From a bacterium (GTDB taxonomy: Bacteria; Gemmatimonadota; Gemmatimonadetes; Gemmatimonadales; Gemmatimonadaceae), in assembly GCA_021802745.1 (NCBI GenBank), contig JAJZRK010000047.1, positions 1 through 17,545 of the forward strand: a stretch of DNA of 17,545 bases. Direction: 5' to 3'. The translations under genes and the position numbers were made by a program. The notes below the pieces were generated by a model. It saw only the letters and a list, made by a program, of their open reading frames with translations. It was not told the origin of the DNA and ran no database searches. Positions 1 to 7,895 of this stretch are shown one piece after another. Within the stretch, counting starts at the first letter, position 1; each line of letters starts with the position of its first letter.

Positions 1-456
1 GCGCACACCGAGACACACTAGGGACATGCCGACGATCACCGCCAGCAGCGTCAACGGCACGGCAAGACCGGGCATGGACATGCCGTAGGCGAAGGCCACG
101 GCCATCGCCGCGCACGCATGACCCGAGGGGAAAGAGAAACGGTCCGGCATGCTGATGAGCGAGCGGCCCAGCCGCGCCCGCGTCGGGCGCGGCCGTCCGA
201 TGCTGCGCTTCACCACCTGCACCACGAGGTGCGAGAGCGCCAGCGACCACGCCCCTAGTTCGGCCGCGTGTCGCAGCTCCCCGCCCGCGAGCATGAGCGG
301 TACGAGCACTGCAAGAATCGCGCTCGTGGCGCCACCGAGATGGGTGACCGCCAGCCAGAGGCGCAGGCTCGACGGCGCGGCGGCATCGGACAGCGCCAGT
401 CGGCTGAACAGCGCCCGGTCGCGTGCGTCGAGGCGTAGCAGGAGCGGCATCCTCAT
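1..456 (-). CDS. PAP2-superfamily phosphatase (5' part; truncated by window edge)
   Basis: Reading leftward from an ATG at 456-454, 152 codons stay open to the window edge, so the C-terminus is missing. Two of the three PAP2 acid-phosphatase signatures are visible: K-x6-RP (K83...R90-P91, within KRSIGRPRP) and PSGH (residues 110-113). The third (SR-x5-H) would lie just beyond the edge. Hydrophobic stretches around residues 44-57 and 130-150 fit an integral membrane enzyme. Family members dephosphorylate lipid phosphates such as phosphatidic acid or undecaprenyl pyrophosphate; the substrate here is unknown. A purine-rich GAGAGG lies about 9 nt before the ATG; a second ATG two codons in is the alternative start. 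It follows the phosphodiesterase gene by 66 bp on the same strand, so co-transcription is plausible. Confidence 0.85.
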   Translation of the reverse strand, partial: MRMPLLLRLDARDRALFSRLALSDAAAPSSLRLWLAVTHLGGATSAILAVLVPLMLAGGELRHAAELGAWSLALSHLVVQVVKRSIGRPRPTRARLGRSLISMPDRFSFPSGHACAAMAVAFAYGMSMPGLAVPLTLLAVIVGMSLVCLGVR

Positions 457-497
457 GTCAGGCAACCTCTCGTGCCGTCGTCTCGCGCCCGGCACGG

Positions 498-528
498 GCA
501 TGACACGACCGTGTCACGACCGTCATGC
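498..528 (-). repeat. inverted repeat at the end of the phosphodiesterase gene
   Basis: GCATGAC (498-504) and GTCATGC (522-528) are perfect 7-bp arms. A nested GACAC/GTGTC pair lies inside (503-507 and 512-516 region). The right arm overlaps the stop codon of the phosphodiesterase gene. No T-run follows on either strand, so this is not a classical intrinsic terminator. It could be an mRNA 3' stabiliser or an operator between the two leftward genes. Confidence 0.4.
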
Positions 529-1356
529 GGCCACCTCGCTGCGCTCGAAGGCCTGCACGAGCGCGCGTCCGGCGTAGGTCGCGGGGATCGGCAGGCCGAG
601 GCTCCACAACACGGTTGCGGGGAGGTCGGCGAACTCGACGTCAAGCCCAAGATCGCCGCTCAGGACGGCGCCGCCGGCGAGTACCACTGGAATCGTGGTG
701 TCAAACGGGTGCTCGCTGTCGTGCGCCGTGCGGCGCGAACCTCCGCCCCCATGATCGGCGCAGACGATCACGAGTTCGCCGGGATCTTCGAGGTTGATGA
801 CCCGCAGCAACCGGGCGAGCGCGTTGTCCATGCGCCCGGCCGCCAACTCGTACTCCGGGCTCATCCAGCCGTAGGCGTGTCCGGCACGGTCTGCGTCGGG
901 AAGGTGGAGGAGCACCACACCATCGGACTGTCGCTCGAGCACATCGATCGCGTCGGTCACGATCTCGCGACAGGTGTCGCCGGCGAACCGCATATCGCCG
1001 ACGCCGAGCAGCGTCGAGAAGCCGCGCGCTACCGGCATGAAGAGCGCCGGAATCCGCGCCAACAGCACGGTCGTCTCGAGCCCATGGTCCGCCAGCAGCC
1101 GGGGCCACGGATGCAGCAGGCCACGACTCCGGGGGAGCGCGAAGCGGTCCGACTGTAGCCCGTGGCGATCGGGCGACGCACCGGTGAGCAGGGTCGCCAT
1201 GGCGGCGGCAGTGACACTCGGTGTCACCGCGCGGCCACGCAGCGTCGCCGCACCGCGCTGCGCGAGCCGGGCAACGCTGAACAGCGAGAATCGGTCGATG
1301 GCGTCCGGGCGCAGTCCATCGAGGACTACGACGGTGACGCGACGTACGCAGGGCAT
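523..1356 (-). CDS. Alkaline-phosphatase-superfamily phosphodiesterase/phosphatase
   Basis: A 277-residue protein from ATG 1356, with the fold signature of type I phosphodiesterase / nucleotide pyrophosphatase enzymes. Visible metal and catalytic elements, in order: VVVLDGLRPD (metal D13); TPSVTAAAMATLLTG with T49 aligned to the family nucleophile; SPDRHG; LPDADRAGH (D154, H160); ADHGG (D201, H202); and EHPFD (H216). No signal peptide or transmembrane helix is evident from this start. The substrate (nucleotide, phospholipid head group or glycolipid phosphate) cannot be deduced. The frame is open further upstream, with a GTG at 1368 preceded by GGAG and an ATG at 1431, so the start is uncertain. 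The protein core begins at residue 6 in any case. It is divergent from the GT4 gene and lies 66 bp upstream of the PAP2 phosphatase. Confidence 0.8.
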   Translation of the reverse strand: MPCVRRVTVVVLDGLRPDAIDRFSLFSVARLAQRGAATLRGRAVTPSVTAAAMATLLTGASPDRHGLQSDRFALPRSRGLLHPWPRLLADHGLETTVLLARIPALFMPVARGFSTLLGVGDMRFAGDTCREIVTDAIDVLERQSDGVVLLHLPDADRAGHAYGWMSPEYELAAGRMDNALARLLRVINLEDPGELVIVCADHGGGGSRRTAHDSEHPFDTTIPVVLAGGAVLSGDLGLDVEFADLPATVLWSLGLPIPATYAGRALVQAFERSEVAA

Positions 1357-1415
1357 GAACGTCTGCACGGGTGCACATTCTCCGTGAGGAGGACGCAGGT
1401 AAGCTCGTGTCAGTC

Positions 1416-1498
1416 CGTGACCGCCACGCATCGCGACCGTCTCGGCTCGGTCACGAAAGCGGCGGTGGCACGGCCGGCATCGTCACGCGGTCGTGACG
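1416..1498. promoter_or_regulatory. Divergent control region with paired GTCACG/CGTGAC sites
   Basis: Between the divergent phosphodiesterase and GT4 genes lie two inverted repeats. The wide pair is CGTGACCG (1416-1423) and CGGTCACG (1448-1455). The tight pair is CGTCACG (1481-1487) and CGTGACG (1492-1498), separated by 4 nt. The tight pair has the geometry of a dimeric repressor operator. Which regulator binds is unknown, and no -35/-10 pair is convincing here. Confidence 0.4.
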
Positions 1499-1545
1499 GC
1501 ATCTTCGCCCGATCAAGACCGACAGGAGGTTCCTTCTGTGGCAGC

Positions 1546-2730
1546 ATGCGAGTCCTTCACTGCACCGACACCTACCCACCGCAGGTCAACGGCGTCAGCG
1601 TCGTCACGGCCCTCGCGGTGGACGGCCTGCAGGAACGCGGCGTCGACGTCGGACTCGTCGCGCCCTCGTATCCCGCCGACGCGCACAGCGTCTTCGGCGC
1701 GCTCCGCGCTCCCACGGCCGAGTGCCGGCGCCCCGCCATGGACTTTCCACCCTATCCCGCGGTGCGCCTGTCGTGGCCTGGCACGCGTGCCGTGGAGCGA
1801 TTCGCGCGTGCGTTCCAGCCGGATCTCGTGCACGCGGACACGGAATTTGTCGTCGGGCGGATCGGCGCGCGGGTGGCCCGACGCCTCGGGGTTCCGCTGG
1901 TGACGTCCTTCCACACCGATTTCGCGCAGTACACGACGTCCTATGGCGTCCCGTGGCTGCGCGGAACCGTGACCCGCTCGCTGGTCACGTTCCATGGCCG
2001 CGCCGAGCGCATCTTCACGCCCTCCATGATCACCGCCGGTTGGCTGCGCGCGCACGGCCTCGAGCACACGGAAGTCTGGGGACGCGCCGTGGATACCCGC
2101 GTCTTTCATCCCGCGCGGTACGCCCGCACCTGGCGCGCACGCCTCGGCGTCGGCGACGCTGTCGTCTTTCTCCACGTGGGCCGACTCGCCGTCGAGAAGA
2201 ACGTGCAGACCCTGCTCGATGGCTTCGCGCAGGCGCGCCAGACACTCGGGGGCCGCGCCACGCTGATTGTCGCCGGCGACGGACCCGCGACGCCCGCATT
2301 GCGTGCCGGTGCGCCCCCCGGTGTGCACTTCGTCGGCTTCATCGACCGTCAGCGCGATTTGCCCGAACTCTACGCGAGCGCCGACGCCTTCCTCTGCGCG
2401 TCCACGACGGAGACCCTTGGCCTCGTCATTCTCGAAGCCATGGCGTCGGGGCTGCCCGTCGTGGCGGTGGCGGCCGGCGGCGTGGCGGAGCACCTGCGAC
2501 ACTTTGGCAACGGCCTCGCCGTGGCCAATCGGGCGGAGCGCTTCGCGTCGGCGATTGTCGAGCTCACGGACAAGCCGACGTTGCGAGCACGACTTGGCGC
2601 GGGAGCGCGCGAGTGGGCGGTCAGCATCGGCTGGCCGCAGGAACTCGATCGGCTGGTGGAGAGCTATCGCGAAGTCGTCGGCCGCGCCGCTGGCCGGCAG
2701 CGCCCGTTCGCACACCAGGGCGCTCGGTAA
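1546..2730 (+). CDS. GT4-family glycosyltransferase (MgtA/PimB-like, probable mannosyltransferase)
   Basis: A 394-residue GT-B fold retaining glycosyltransferase. The N-terminal acceptor domain opens with TDTYPPQVNGVS (residues 7-18) and contains SFHTDFAQY (121-129), typical of GDP-mannose-dependent alpha-mannosyltransferases acting on lipid acceptors. The linker has GRAVDTRVFHP (179-189). The C-terminal donor domain has HVGRLAVEKN (R213 and K218, phosphate contacts) and the E-x7-E pair (E289, E297) in TETLGLVILEAM. It probably adds a sugar to a membrane lipid on the cytoplasmic face. The sugar and acceptor are inferred from family resemblance only. An AGGAGG lies at 1524-1529, unusually far (16 nt) from ATG 1546. 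The frame stays open upstream to 1162, but that part overlaps the divergent gene and lacks family similarity. The next gene starts 92 bp downstream on the same strand. Confidence 0.88.
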   Translation: MRVLHCTDTYPPQVNGVSVVTALAVDGLQERGVDVGLVAPSYPADAHSVFGALRAPTAECRRPAMDFPPYPAVRLSWPGTRAVERFARAFQPDLVHADTEFVVGRIGARVARRLGVPLVTSFHTDFAQYTTSYGVPWLRGTVTRSLVTFHGRAERIFTPSMITAGWLRAHGLEHTEVWGRAVDTRVFHPARYARTWRARLGVGDAVVFLHVGRLAVEKNVQTLLDGFAQARQTLGGRATLIVAGDGPATPALRAGAPPGVHFVGFIDRQRDLPELYASADAFLCASTTETLGLVILEAMASGLPVVAVAAGGVAEHLRHFGNGLAVANRAERFASAIVELTDKPTLRARLGAGAREWAVSIGWPQELDRLVESYREVVGRAAGRQRPFAHQGAR

Positions 2731-2739
2731 CGTCCGTAT

Positions 2740-2768
2740 TTGTCACGGTTGTGCGGCGAACGTGTTAC
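2740..2768 (+). promoter_or_regulatory. Candidate promoter for the GtrA-GT2 gene
   Basis: TTGTCA (2740-2745, 5 of 6 to the sigma-70 -35 consensus), a 17-bp spacer and TGTTAC (2763-2768, 3 of 6 to the -10). It lies 54 bp before the ATG at 2823. The good -35 and spacing are offset by a weak -10. The -35 overlaps another GTCACG word like those in the upstream divergent region. Confidence 0.3.
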
Positions 2769-2822
2769 GACCATGCGACAGCGGTTGTCGGCCCATCGCA
2801 CCGCCGGTAGTCTTCGCACCCG

Positions 2823-4013
2823 ATGCGCTCGCCAATTCCCCGGCCGTCGTGGCGCACGCGGCCGTTCGTCCGCTTCCTGGCGGTTGGACCCCTGGGTCTC
2901 ACGCTGGGCGCCGTCCAATACGAGCTGCTCTGGATGCTCGTCCCGAGCGACGCCTTTCGCGCCGGTAGCACGTGGATCGTGTCGTCCGTGATCGGCGTCG
3001 CCTGGATGCACGCGCTGCACTGCCAGTTCACGTTTGCCGGCACCGCGCGCGGCCGGTGGCGCGCCACCCTCGGTCGGGCGTATCTGGTGTACGCCGCGGG
3101 GATCCTGCTCGGCACGGCGCTGATGCACCTGTTCGTGGACCTCTTCGGCTTGCCGCGCACCCCGTCATGGGTGACGACCACCGCCCTCTCCAGCCTCGTC
3201 AACTTCGTGCTGTTGCGCCGGCTCGTCGGTGTGGGCGAGCGCCCGCGCGGCGCACCGCCTCCCGGGCAGGGCATCGCTCGGCGCGACGTCACCGTCATCG
3301 CGCCCGCCCGCAATGAGCGCGACAACGTCGCGCCCTTTCTCGCTTCGTTGCCCGCCGACGTGCCGCTCATCGTGGTCGATGCCAGCGATGACGACACGGC
3401 GGCGCGCATCGTCGCGCTGCGTCCGCACGCCACGCAGGTCGAGCGTTTTCCCGGCAACATTCCGGTGGCCCGTCAGCGCGGCGCCCAGCTCGCGAAGACG
3501 CCGTGGCTGCTCTTCACCGACGTCGATGTGACGTTCGACGCCGGCTACTTCGACCGGCTGCGCGCGCTCGACCTGCCGGCCGATTGCGCCGGCATCGTCG
3601 GGACGAAGCGCACCCGCGACCGGTTTCGCGCGTACTACGCGCTGTTCCTCTTCGGCCAGCGCCTGTGCGCCCTGGCGGGTATTCCGGCGGCCACGGGCTC
3701 CGACATGCTGATGCGGCGCGATGCGCTCCTCGCCTGCGGCGGCTTCGACGCCTCGCTGAGCGTCAACGAGGACTCCGAGGCGATGTGGCGGTGCCAGCGC
3801 GCGGGCTACCGCGTGCGCTTCGAGAGCGGCCTGATCGTGTATGCGCGCGACCATCGCCGCCTGGAGCGCGGGGTGCTGCGCAAGTTCGCGCACAGCAGCC
3901 TGCGCTGCCTGGCCCTCTACCTCGACATTCTCCCCGCGCGCTGGAAGGCGGCCGACTGGGGATACTGGGAGTCGCCGCCCGCGTTGCCCGTCGCCGCGCC
4001 GGAACCGCCCTGA
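2823..4013 (+). CDS. GtrA-like membrane domain fused to a GT2 glycosyltransferase
   Basis: A 396-residue two-domain protein. Residues about 14-137 look like a GtrA-like domain: four hydrophobic segments (about 17-39, 50-66, 86-104, 116-133) ending in SSLVNFVLLRRLV, close to the family's usual C-terminal N-F-x-R motif. Residues about 154-370 are a GT-A fold family 2 transferase: VTVIAPARNERDNV, LIVVDASDDDT, the DVD metal motif (233-235) and NEDSE (315-319) as the catalytic-base region. GtrA proteins are thought to move or position polyprenyl-phosphate-linked sugars, and GT2 partners make or use them, so the fusion suggests a polyprenyl-phosphate glycosyltransferase acting at the membrane. Bacterial and archaeal fusions usually put the GtrA domain after the transferase; here it comes first. 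There is no clear Shine-Dalgarno before the ATG. It follows the GT4 gene by 92 bp. Confidence 0.82.
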   Translation: MRSPIPRPSWRTRPFVRFLAVGPLGLTLGAVQYELLWMLVPSDAFRAGSTWIVSSVIGVAWMHALHCQFTFAGTARGRWRATLGRAYLVYAAGILLGTALMHLFVDLFGLPRTPSWVTTTALSSLVNFVLLRRLVGVGERPRGAPPPGQGIARRDVTVIAPARNERDNVAPFLASLPADVPLIVVDASDDDTAARIVALRPHATQVERFPGNIPVARQRGAQLAKTPWLLFTDVDVTFDAGYFDRLRALDLPADCAGIVGTKRTRDRFRAYYALFLFGQRLCALAGIPAATGSDMLMRRDALLACGGFDASLSVNEDSEAMWRCQRAGYRVRFESGLIVYARDHRRLERGVLRKFAHSSLRCLALYLDILPARWKAADWGYWESPPALPVAAPEPP

Positions 4014-4019
4014 TATGCG

Positions 4020-4039
4020 GGCGCGCCCGGTGGCGCGCC
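4020..4039. terminator. Symmetric hairpin between convergent genes
   Basis: GGCGCGCC (4020-4027), a CGGT loop and GGCGCGCC (4032-4039) form a perfect 8-bp GC stem. It fills the 37-bp gap between the rightward GtrA-GT2 gene (stop at 4013) and the leftward ppk (stop at 4051). A bidirectional transcription end is the natural reading. There is no T-run on either side, so efficiency is doubtful. Confidence 0.45.
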
Positions 4040-4050
4040 GATTGACCGGG

Positions 4051-6183
4051 CTAGCCTGGGACGCCCACCGAGACCGTCGCATCCTCACGGCCCGCGGCAT
4101 GGCGCGCGAGGCCCCACGAGTCGGCGAGCAGGCGACGGTGCGCTGCCCGCTCCTCGTCCTCGGCCCCCGCATGCCGCTGCACCCACACGCCATCGTCGTG
4201 CAGGTCCCACGCCTGGCGATTGTCGGCGAGGAAGACGCCGAGCACCGACGCGAGCCGCGGGTGCAGCGTCTTGTCGAAGATCGGCACCATCGCCTCGACG
4301 CGGCGGTCGAGGTTGCGCGGCATCCAGTCGGCCGAACCCAGGTAGAACTCTGGGTCGCCGCCGTTCTCGAAGCACCAGAGGCGCGAGTGCTCGAGGAATC
4401 GCCCGACCACACTGACGATGCGGATTCGCTCCGACTCGCCGGGCACCCCGGGACGCAGGCAGCAGATGCCGCGCACCAGCAGGTCCATCTCGACGCCGGC
4501 GTTCGACGCCTCGCAGAGCGCGTCAATCACCTGGTTGTCCACGAGCGCGTTCATCTTGGCGACGATCCGCGCCGGCTTCCCCTCGCGCGCGTTGGCCGCC
4601 TCGCGCGCGATGAGCTCGAGCAGCCGCTCGCGCAGGTTGACCGGCGCCACGATCAGCGCGCGGTACTCGCGCTGGCGCGAGAAGCCGGTGAGCATGTTGA
4701 ACAGCTCCGACACGTCGGCGCCGAGCGCCTCGTGGCTGCTCAGCAGGCCAAAGTCGGTATAGGTGCGCGCCGTCTTCGAGTTGTAATTGCCGGTGCCAAT
4801 ATGCACGTAGCGGCGGATCCCCTCGGGCTCGCGCCGCACGACAAGGGCCACCTTGGCGTGCGTCTTCATGCCGGGAATGCCGTATGCCACGTGCACGCCG
4901 AACGACTCGAGCGTGCGGGCCCACGTGATGTTGTTCGACTCGTCGAACCGCGCCTGCAGTTCCACGAGCACCGCCACCTGCTTGCCCGCCTGCGCCGCCT
5001 CGGTGAGCGCCCGCACCACCGCGGTGTCGCCGGACGTGCGGTAGAGCGTCAGCTTGATCGCCAGCACGTGCTCGTCACGCGCCGCCTCGTCGAGGAACCG
5101 CTCCACCGTCGCCGGGAAGGAGTCGAACGGATGGTGCACCAGGATGTCGCGCTCGCGGAGCACGTCGAAAACCGAGCGGCCGTCGCGCAGTTCCGGCGGT
5201 GTGACCGGCACGAACGGCGGGTCGCGCAGTTCCGGCAGGTCGAGCGTCGCCAGTGCCATCAGGTCGCCGAGGTCGAGCAGGCGGCCGGGCTCGTGCACCT
5301 CGCGCTCCGTGAGCGGCGCCATCTCGGGGTCCTCGCTCTCGCGCAGTTCGCTCAGGAGCAGCGTCCGAAGCTGCGTCGGCATCCCTTGCTGCACTTCGAG
5401 GCGCACCACCTCGCCGAAGCGCCGCTGGAAGACCTGCTCCTCGATCATCGCCAGCAGGTCCTCGGGCTCCTCCGTGGGCGCGATCTCGAGGTCCGAGAAT
5501 CGCGTGATGCGAAAGACGTGATACCCCGTGATCTCCATGCCCGGAAAGAGCCGTCCGAGATGCGCGCCGACCAGCTCCTCGAGCGGCAGGAACTGCAGCG
5601 ACCGCACCGGCACCCAGCGCGGGAGCGACTTGGGCACCTTCACGCGGGCGAAGTGCTCGATCCCCGTCTCGGGCTCGCGCAGCTCCACCGCGAGCGAGAG
5701 CGACAGGTTGGAGATGTACGGGAACGGGTGCCCCGGATCCACGGCCAGCGGCGTCAGCACCGGAAAGACCTGCGCGTCGAAGAACGCGTCCACCGCCAGC
5801 CGCTCGCTTGCGTCGAGGTCGGCCATGCGAAGCAGCCGCACCCCGTGCTCCGAGAGCTCCGGCAGCACCTCCTCCTCGAGGATGCGCGTCTGCTCGGCCA
5901 CCATCTCGCGCACGCGCTCGTCAATGCGGTCGAGCAGGTCGGCCGGCGACACCCCGTCGCGCCCGACCTTGCCGAATCCGGCGGCGACCTGCCGGCGCAC
6001 CCCGGCGACGCGCACCATGTAGAACTCGTCGAGGTTCGTGCTGGCGATCGCCAGGAACTTCAGCCGCTCGAGCAGCGGTGTGCGCGTGTCGCCTGCCTCA
6101 TGCAGCACCCGCGCGTTGAACGCGAGCCAGGATAACTCGCGGTTGAAGATCGAGATCTTCTGCGACACTGACACGGTAGGCAA
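4051..6183 (-). CDS. ppk: Polyphosphate kinase (PPK1)
   Basis: A 710-residue cytoplasmic or membrane-associated enzyme that reversibly transfers the ATP gamma-phosphate to inorganic polyphosphate. The N-terminus SIFNRELSWLAFNARVL and the STNLDEFYMVRVAG segment (48-61) are hallmark PPK1 sequence. The two catalytic-domain histidines are present: H442 in GMKTHAKVAL (the residue phosphorylated in E. coli PPK) and H461 in YVHIGTGNYN. The C-terminal DWMPRNLDRRVEAMVPI is also typical. Length matches the family (about 690-720). The longest start is a TTG at 6183 only 15 nt after the pit stop. GTG codons at 6174 and 6168 are in frame, and the GTG at 6174 has GGAAG 11 nt upstream, so the start could be three codons shorter. 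It is the last gene of a phoU-like/pit/ppk operon. Confidence 0.95.
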   Translation of the reverse strand: MPTVSVSQKISIFNRELSWLAFNARVLHEAGDTRTPLLERLKFLAIASTNLDEFYMVRVAGVRRQVAAGFGKVGRDGVSPADLLDRIDERVREMVAEQTRILEEEVLPELSEHGVRLLRMADLDASERLAVDAFFDAQVFPVLTPLAVDPGHPFPYISNLSLSLAVELREPETGIEHFARVKVPKSLPRWVPVRSLQFLPLEELVGAHLGRLFPGMEITGYHVFRITRFSDLEIAPTEEPEDLLAMIEEQVFQRRFGEVVRLEVQQGMPTQLRTLLLSELRESEDPEMAPLTEREVHEPGRLLDLGDLMALATLDLPELRDPPFVPVTPPELRDGRSVFDVLRERDILVHHPFDSFPATVERFLDEAARDEHVLAIKLTLYRTSGDTAVVRALTEAAQAGKQVAVLVELQARFDESNNITWARTLESFGVHVAYGIPGMKTHAKVALVVRREPEGIRRYVHIGTGNYNSKTARTYTDFGLLSSHEALGADVSELFNMLTGFSRQREYRALIVAPVNLRERLLELIAREAANAREGKPARIVAKMNALVDNQVIDALCEASNAGVEMDLLVRGICCLRPGVPGESERIRIVSVVGRFLEHSRLWCFENGGDPEFYLGSADWMPRNLDRRVEAMVPIFDKTLHPRLASVLGVFLADNRQAWDLHDDGVWVQRHAGAEDEERAAHRRLLADSWGLARHAAGREDATVSVGVPG

Positions 6184-6198
6184 CGCTTCCAGAGCGGT

Positions 6199-7230
6199 TC
6201 AGACCTTGGTCAGGGTGATCAACATATAGCTGACGGCCGCGACGAACGCTGCGGCAGGGATCGTCAGAATCCAGGCCCAGATCATCTGGCCTGCCACGCC
6301 CCAGCGTACGGCGCTCAGACGCGTCGTCGCTCCGACTCCAACGATGGAGCCGCTGATCGTATGGGTCGTGCTCACCGGGATGCCCATGAATGTCGCCAAC
6401 AGAATGGACATCGCGCCCCCCGACTCGGCGCAGAAGCCGCCGACCGGGCGAAGCTTCGTCACCCGCGACCCCATGGTGTGGATAATGCGCCATCCGCCCA
6501 TCAACGTGCCGAGCCCAATCGCGACGTGGGCACCTGCCTTGACCCACATCGGAATATGGTCGGGTGAGTCGATGCGCAAGAAGGAGAATATCGCTCCCTG
6601 CTGTGCGACCAGCGTCTGGCTGGCGACGAGCAAGCTCATGATGATGCCCATCGTCTTCTGCGCGTCATTTGCTCCGTGCGACAGCGAGAAGAGTGCCGAA
6701 CTGGCCAGTTGCAGCACACGGAAAAGTCGGTCGACGCGCGCCGGCCGTGCCTTTCGAAATATCCAGAACGTCGCCGTCATGAGTCCGAGTCCGAGCACCA
6801 TGCCGATGACCGGAGACAGCACCATGAAGACGATGGTCTTGGTCCAACCGGAGTAGATCACCGCCGGAAACCCGGCGCGTGCGACCGCCGCTCCGGCGTA
6901 TCCGCCCATCAGCGCGTGGGAGGAACTCGATGGAATGCCGTACCACCACGTCACGAGGTTCCACGTGATTGCCCCCAGCAGTCCCGCCAGGATCACGTCG
7001 GCATTCACGATCGCCACGTCGATCATCCCGGCGCCCACCGTCTGCGCCACGTGCGTGCCGAAAAGGAAGAGCGCAATGAAATTGAAGAACGCCGCCCAGA
7101 CCACGGCAGCGATCGGGCTGAGGACTCGCGTTCCAACGACCGTGGCGATCGAATTCGCCGCGTCATGGAATCCGTTGATGAAGTCGAAAACGAAGGCGAT
7201 CAGGACGATCGCAAGAACGTAGGCAAGCAC
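6199..7230 (-). CDS. pit: PiT-family inorganic phosphate transporter
   Basis: A 343-residue polytopic membrane protein of the PiT (PF01384) family, a low-affinity symporter of (metal-)phosphate driven by an ion gradient. Both internal-repeat signatures are visible: DFINGFHDAANSIATVV (16-32) and SLSHGANDAQKTMGII (182-197, with GANDxQK). The paired GIPSSSSHA (98-106) and GIPVSTTH (283-290) motifs are also present. About nine to ten hydrophobic helices alternate with short loops. A basic cytoplasmic segment at about 159-172 precedes the GAND motif. The start is GTG at 7230, 2 bp after the stop of the phoU-like gene (translational coupling likely). AT content is higher than in the downstream ppk. 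Confidence 0.95.
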   Translation of the reverse strand: MLAYVLAIVLIAFVFDFINGFHDAANSIATVVGTRVLSPIAAVVWAAFFNFIALFLFGTHVAQTVGAGMIDVAIVNADVILAGLLGAITWNLVTWWYGIPSSSSHALMGGYAGAAVARAGFPAVIYSGWTKTIVFMVLSPVIGMVLGLGLMTATFWIFRKARPARVDRLFRVLQLASSALFSLSHGANDAQKTMGIIMSLLVASQTLVAQQGAIFSFLRIDSPDHIPMWVKAGAHVAIGLGTLMGGWRIIHTMGSRVTKLRPVGGFCAESGGAMSILLATFMGIPVSTTHTISGSIVGVGATTRLSAVRWGVAGQMIWAWILTIPAAAFVAAVSYMLITLTKV

Positions 7231-7232
7231 GG

Positions 7233-7847
7233 TCAGCTGTTCTTGAGCGCGATGCTCTCGAGCACGTTCATCACATCCTCACACTCGTCGATGGCATGCT
7301 CCAGATTGTCGTAGATCTCTTTCCACTTGAGCACCTCGAGCGGATCCGCGCCCGGCTGCCGGAACAACGCGCCGACCGCGTCCGAGTATATGCCGTCGCC
7401 CTCTTCCTCGATCACCTTGATGGCGCGCGCCGCGTCGATCACCTGCGTGGGATTGCGGATCTGCTTGACGCCCTCCGCGATGACGTCCGCGCCGCGCACG
7501 AGTAGCGCGGAAAGCGCCTTCGCCGCATCCCGGCGGTCCGTGATGTTAAACATCAAGGCGCGTCTCGCCGTGCCATCCATCAGGTCGACCACGGTGTCGA
7601 GCGACGATGCGAGCAGATGGATGTCCTCGCGATCCAGCGGCGTCACGAACGACCGGTCCAGCCGATTCATGACCTGGTGCACAATCTCGTCCGCCTCGCG
7701 CTCGACCAGCTTGATCTGGGTTGCAAAGAACTCGAGACGCGTCGGCTCGTTGAACATCTGGTCGAGAACCGCCGCGGACTTTGTCACACGCCCGGAAAGC
7801 TCATGGAACAGTTCAAAGAATCCTTCATCTTTCGGAATCAGCCGCAC
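7233..7847 (-). CDS. PhoU-like protein of the DUF47 family (Pit accessory)
   Basis: A 204-residue all-helical protein resembling DUF47/PF01865 (TIGR00153) proteins, which are nearly always encoded next to PiT transporters. The N-terminus VRLIPKDEGFFELFHELSGRV is the usual family opening. Acidic helices follow, with E/D-rich ends like those that bind metal in PhoU proteins (VEREADEIVHQV and YDNLEHAIDECEDVMNVLE). It is thought to modulate the partner transporter; the exact role is not established. The GTG start at 7847 is chosen because GGAG sits 8 nt upstream and the family N-terminus begins here. The frame is open to an ATG at 7928, but the extra residues are arginine-rich and unlike the family. 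First gene of the phosphate operon, 2 bp before pit. Confidence 0.88.
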   Translation of the reverse strand: MRLIPKDEGFFELFHELSGRVTKSAAVLDQMFNEPTRLEFFATQIKLVEREADEIVHQVMNRLDRSFVTPLDREDIHLLASSLDTVVDLMDGTARRALMFNITDRRDAAKALSALLVRGADVIAEGVKQIRNPTQVIDAARAIKVIEEEGDGIYSDAVGALFRQPGADPLEVLKWKEIYDNLEHAIDECEDVMNVLESIALKNS

Positions 7848-7881
7848 CGGAATCGCTCCGTCGGATATGGTTGAGAGCTCC

Positions 7882-7895
7882 AGGCGATGTCGCCT
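7882..7895. promoter_or_regulatory. 14-bp palindrome in the leader of the phosphate operon
   Basis: AGGCGA-TG-TCGCCT is a perfect palindrome 35 bp upstream of the GTG start of the phoU-like gene. It could be an operator or a small leader hairpin. No identifiable Pho box was found. Confidence 0.35.

Noticed and set aside
1162..1545. Upstream extension of the GT4 gene by 128 codons
   Set aside because: It overlaps the divergent phosphodiesterase gene antisense, lacks family similarity, and the GT4 N-terminal motif begins right after ATG 1546.
3841..6135. Rightward 764-codon open frame opposite ppk
   Set aside because: Low-complexity H/R/L/E-rich translation with no family features, while ppk on the other strand has all PPK1 motifs.
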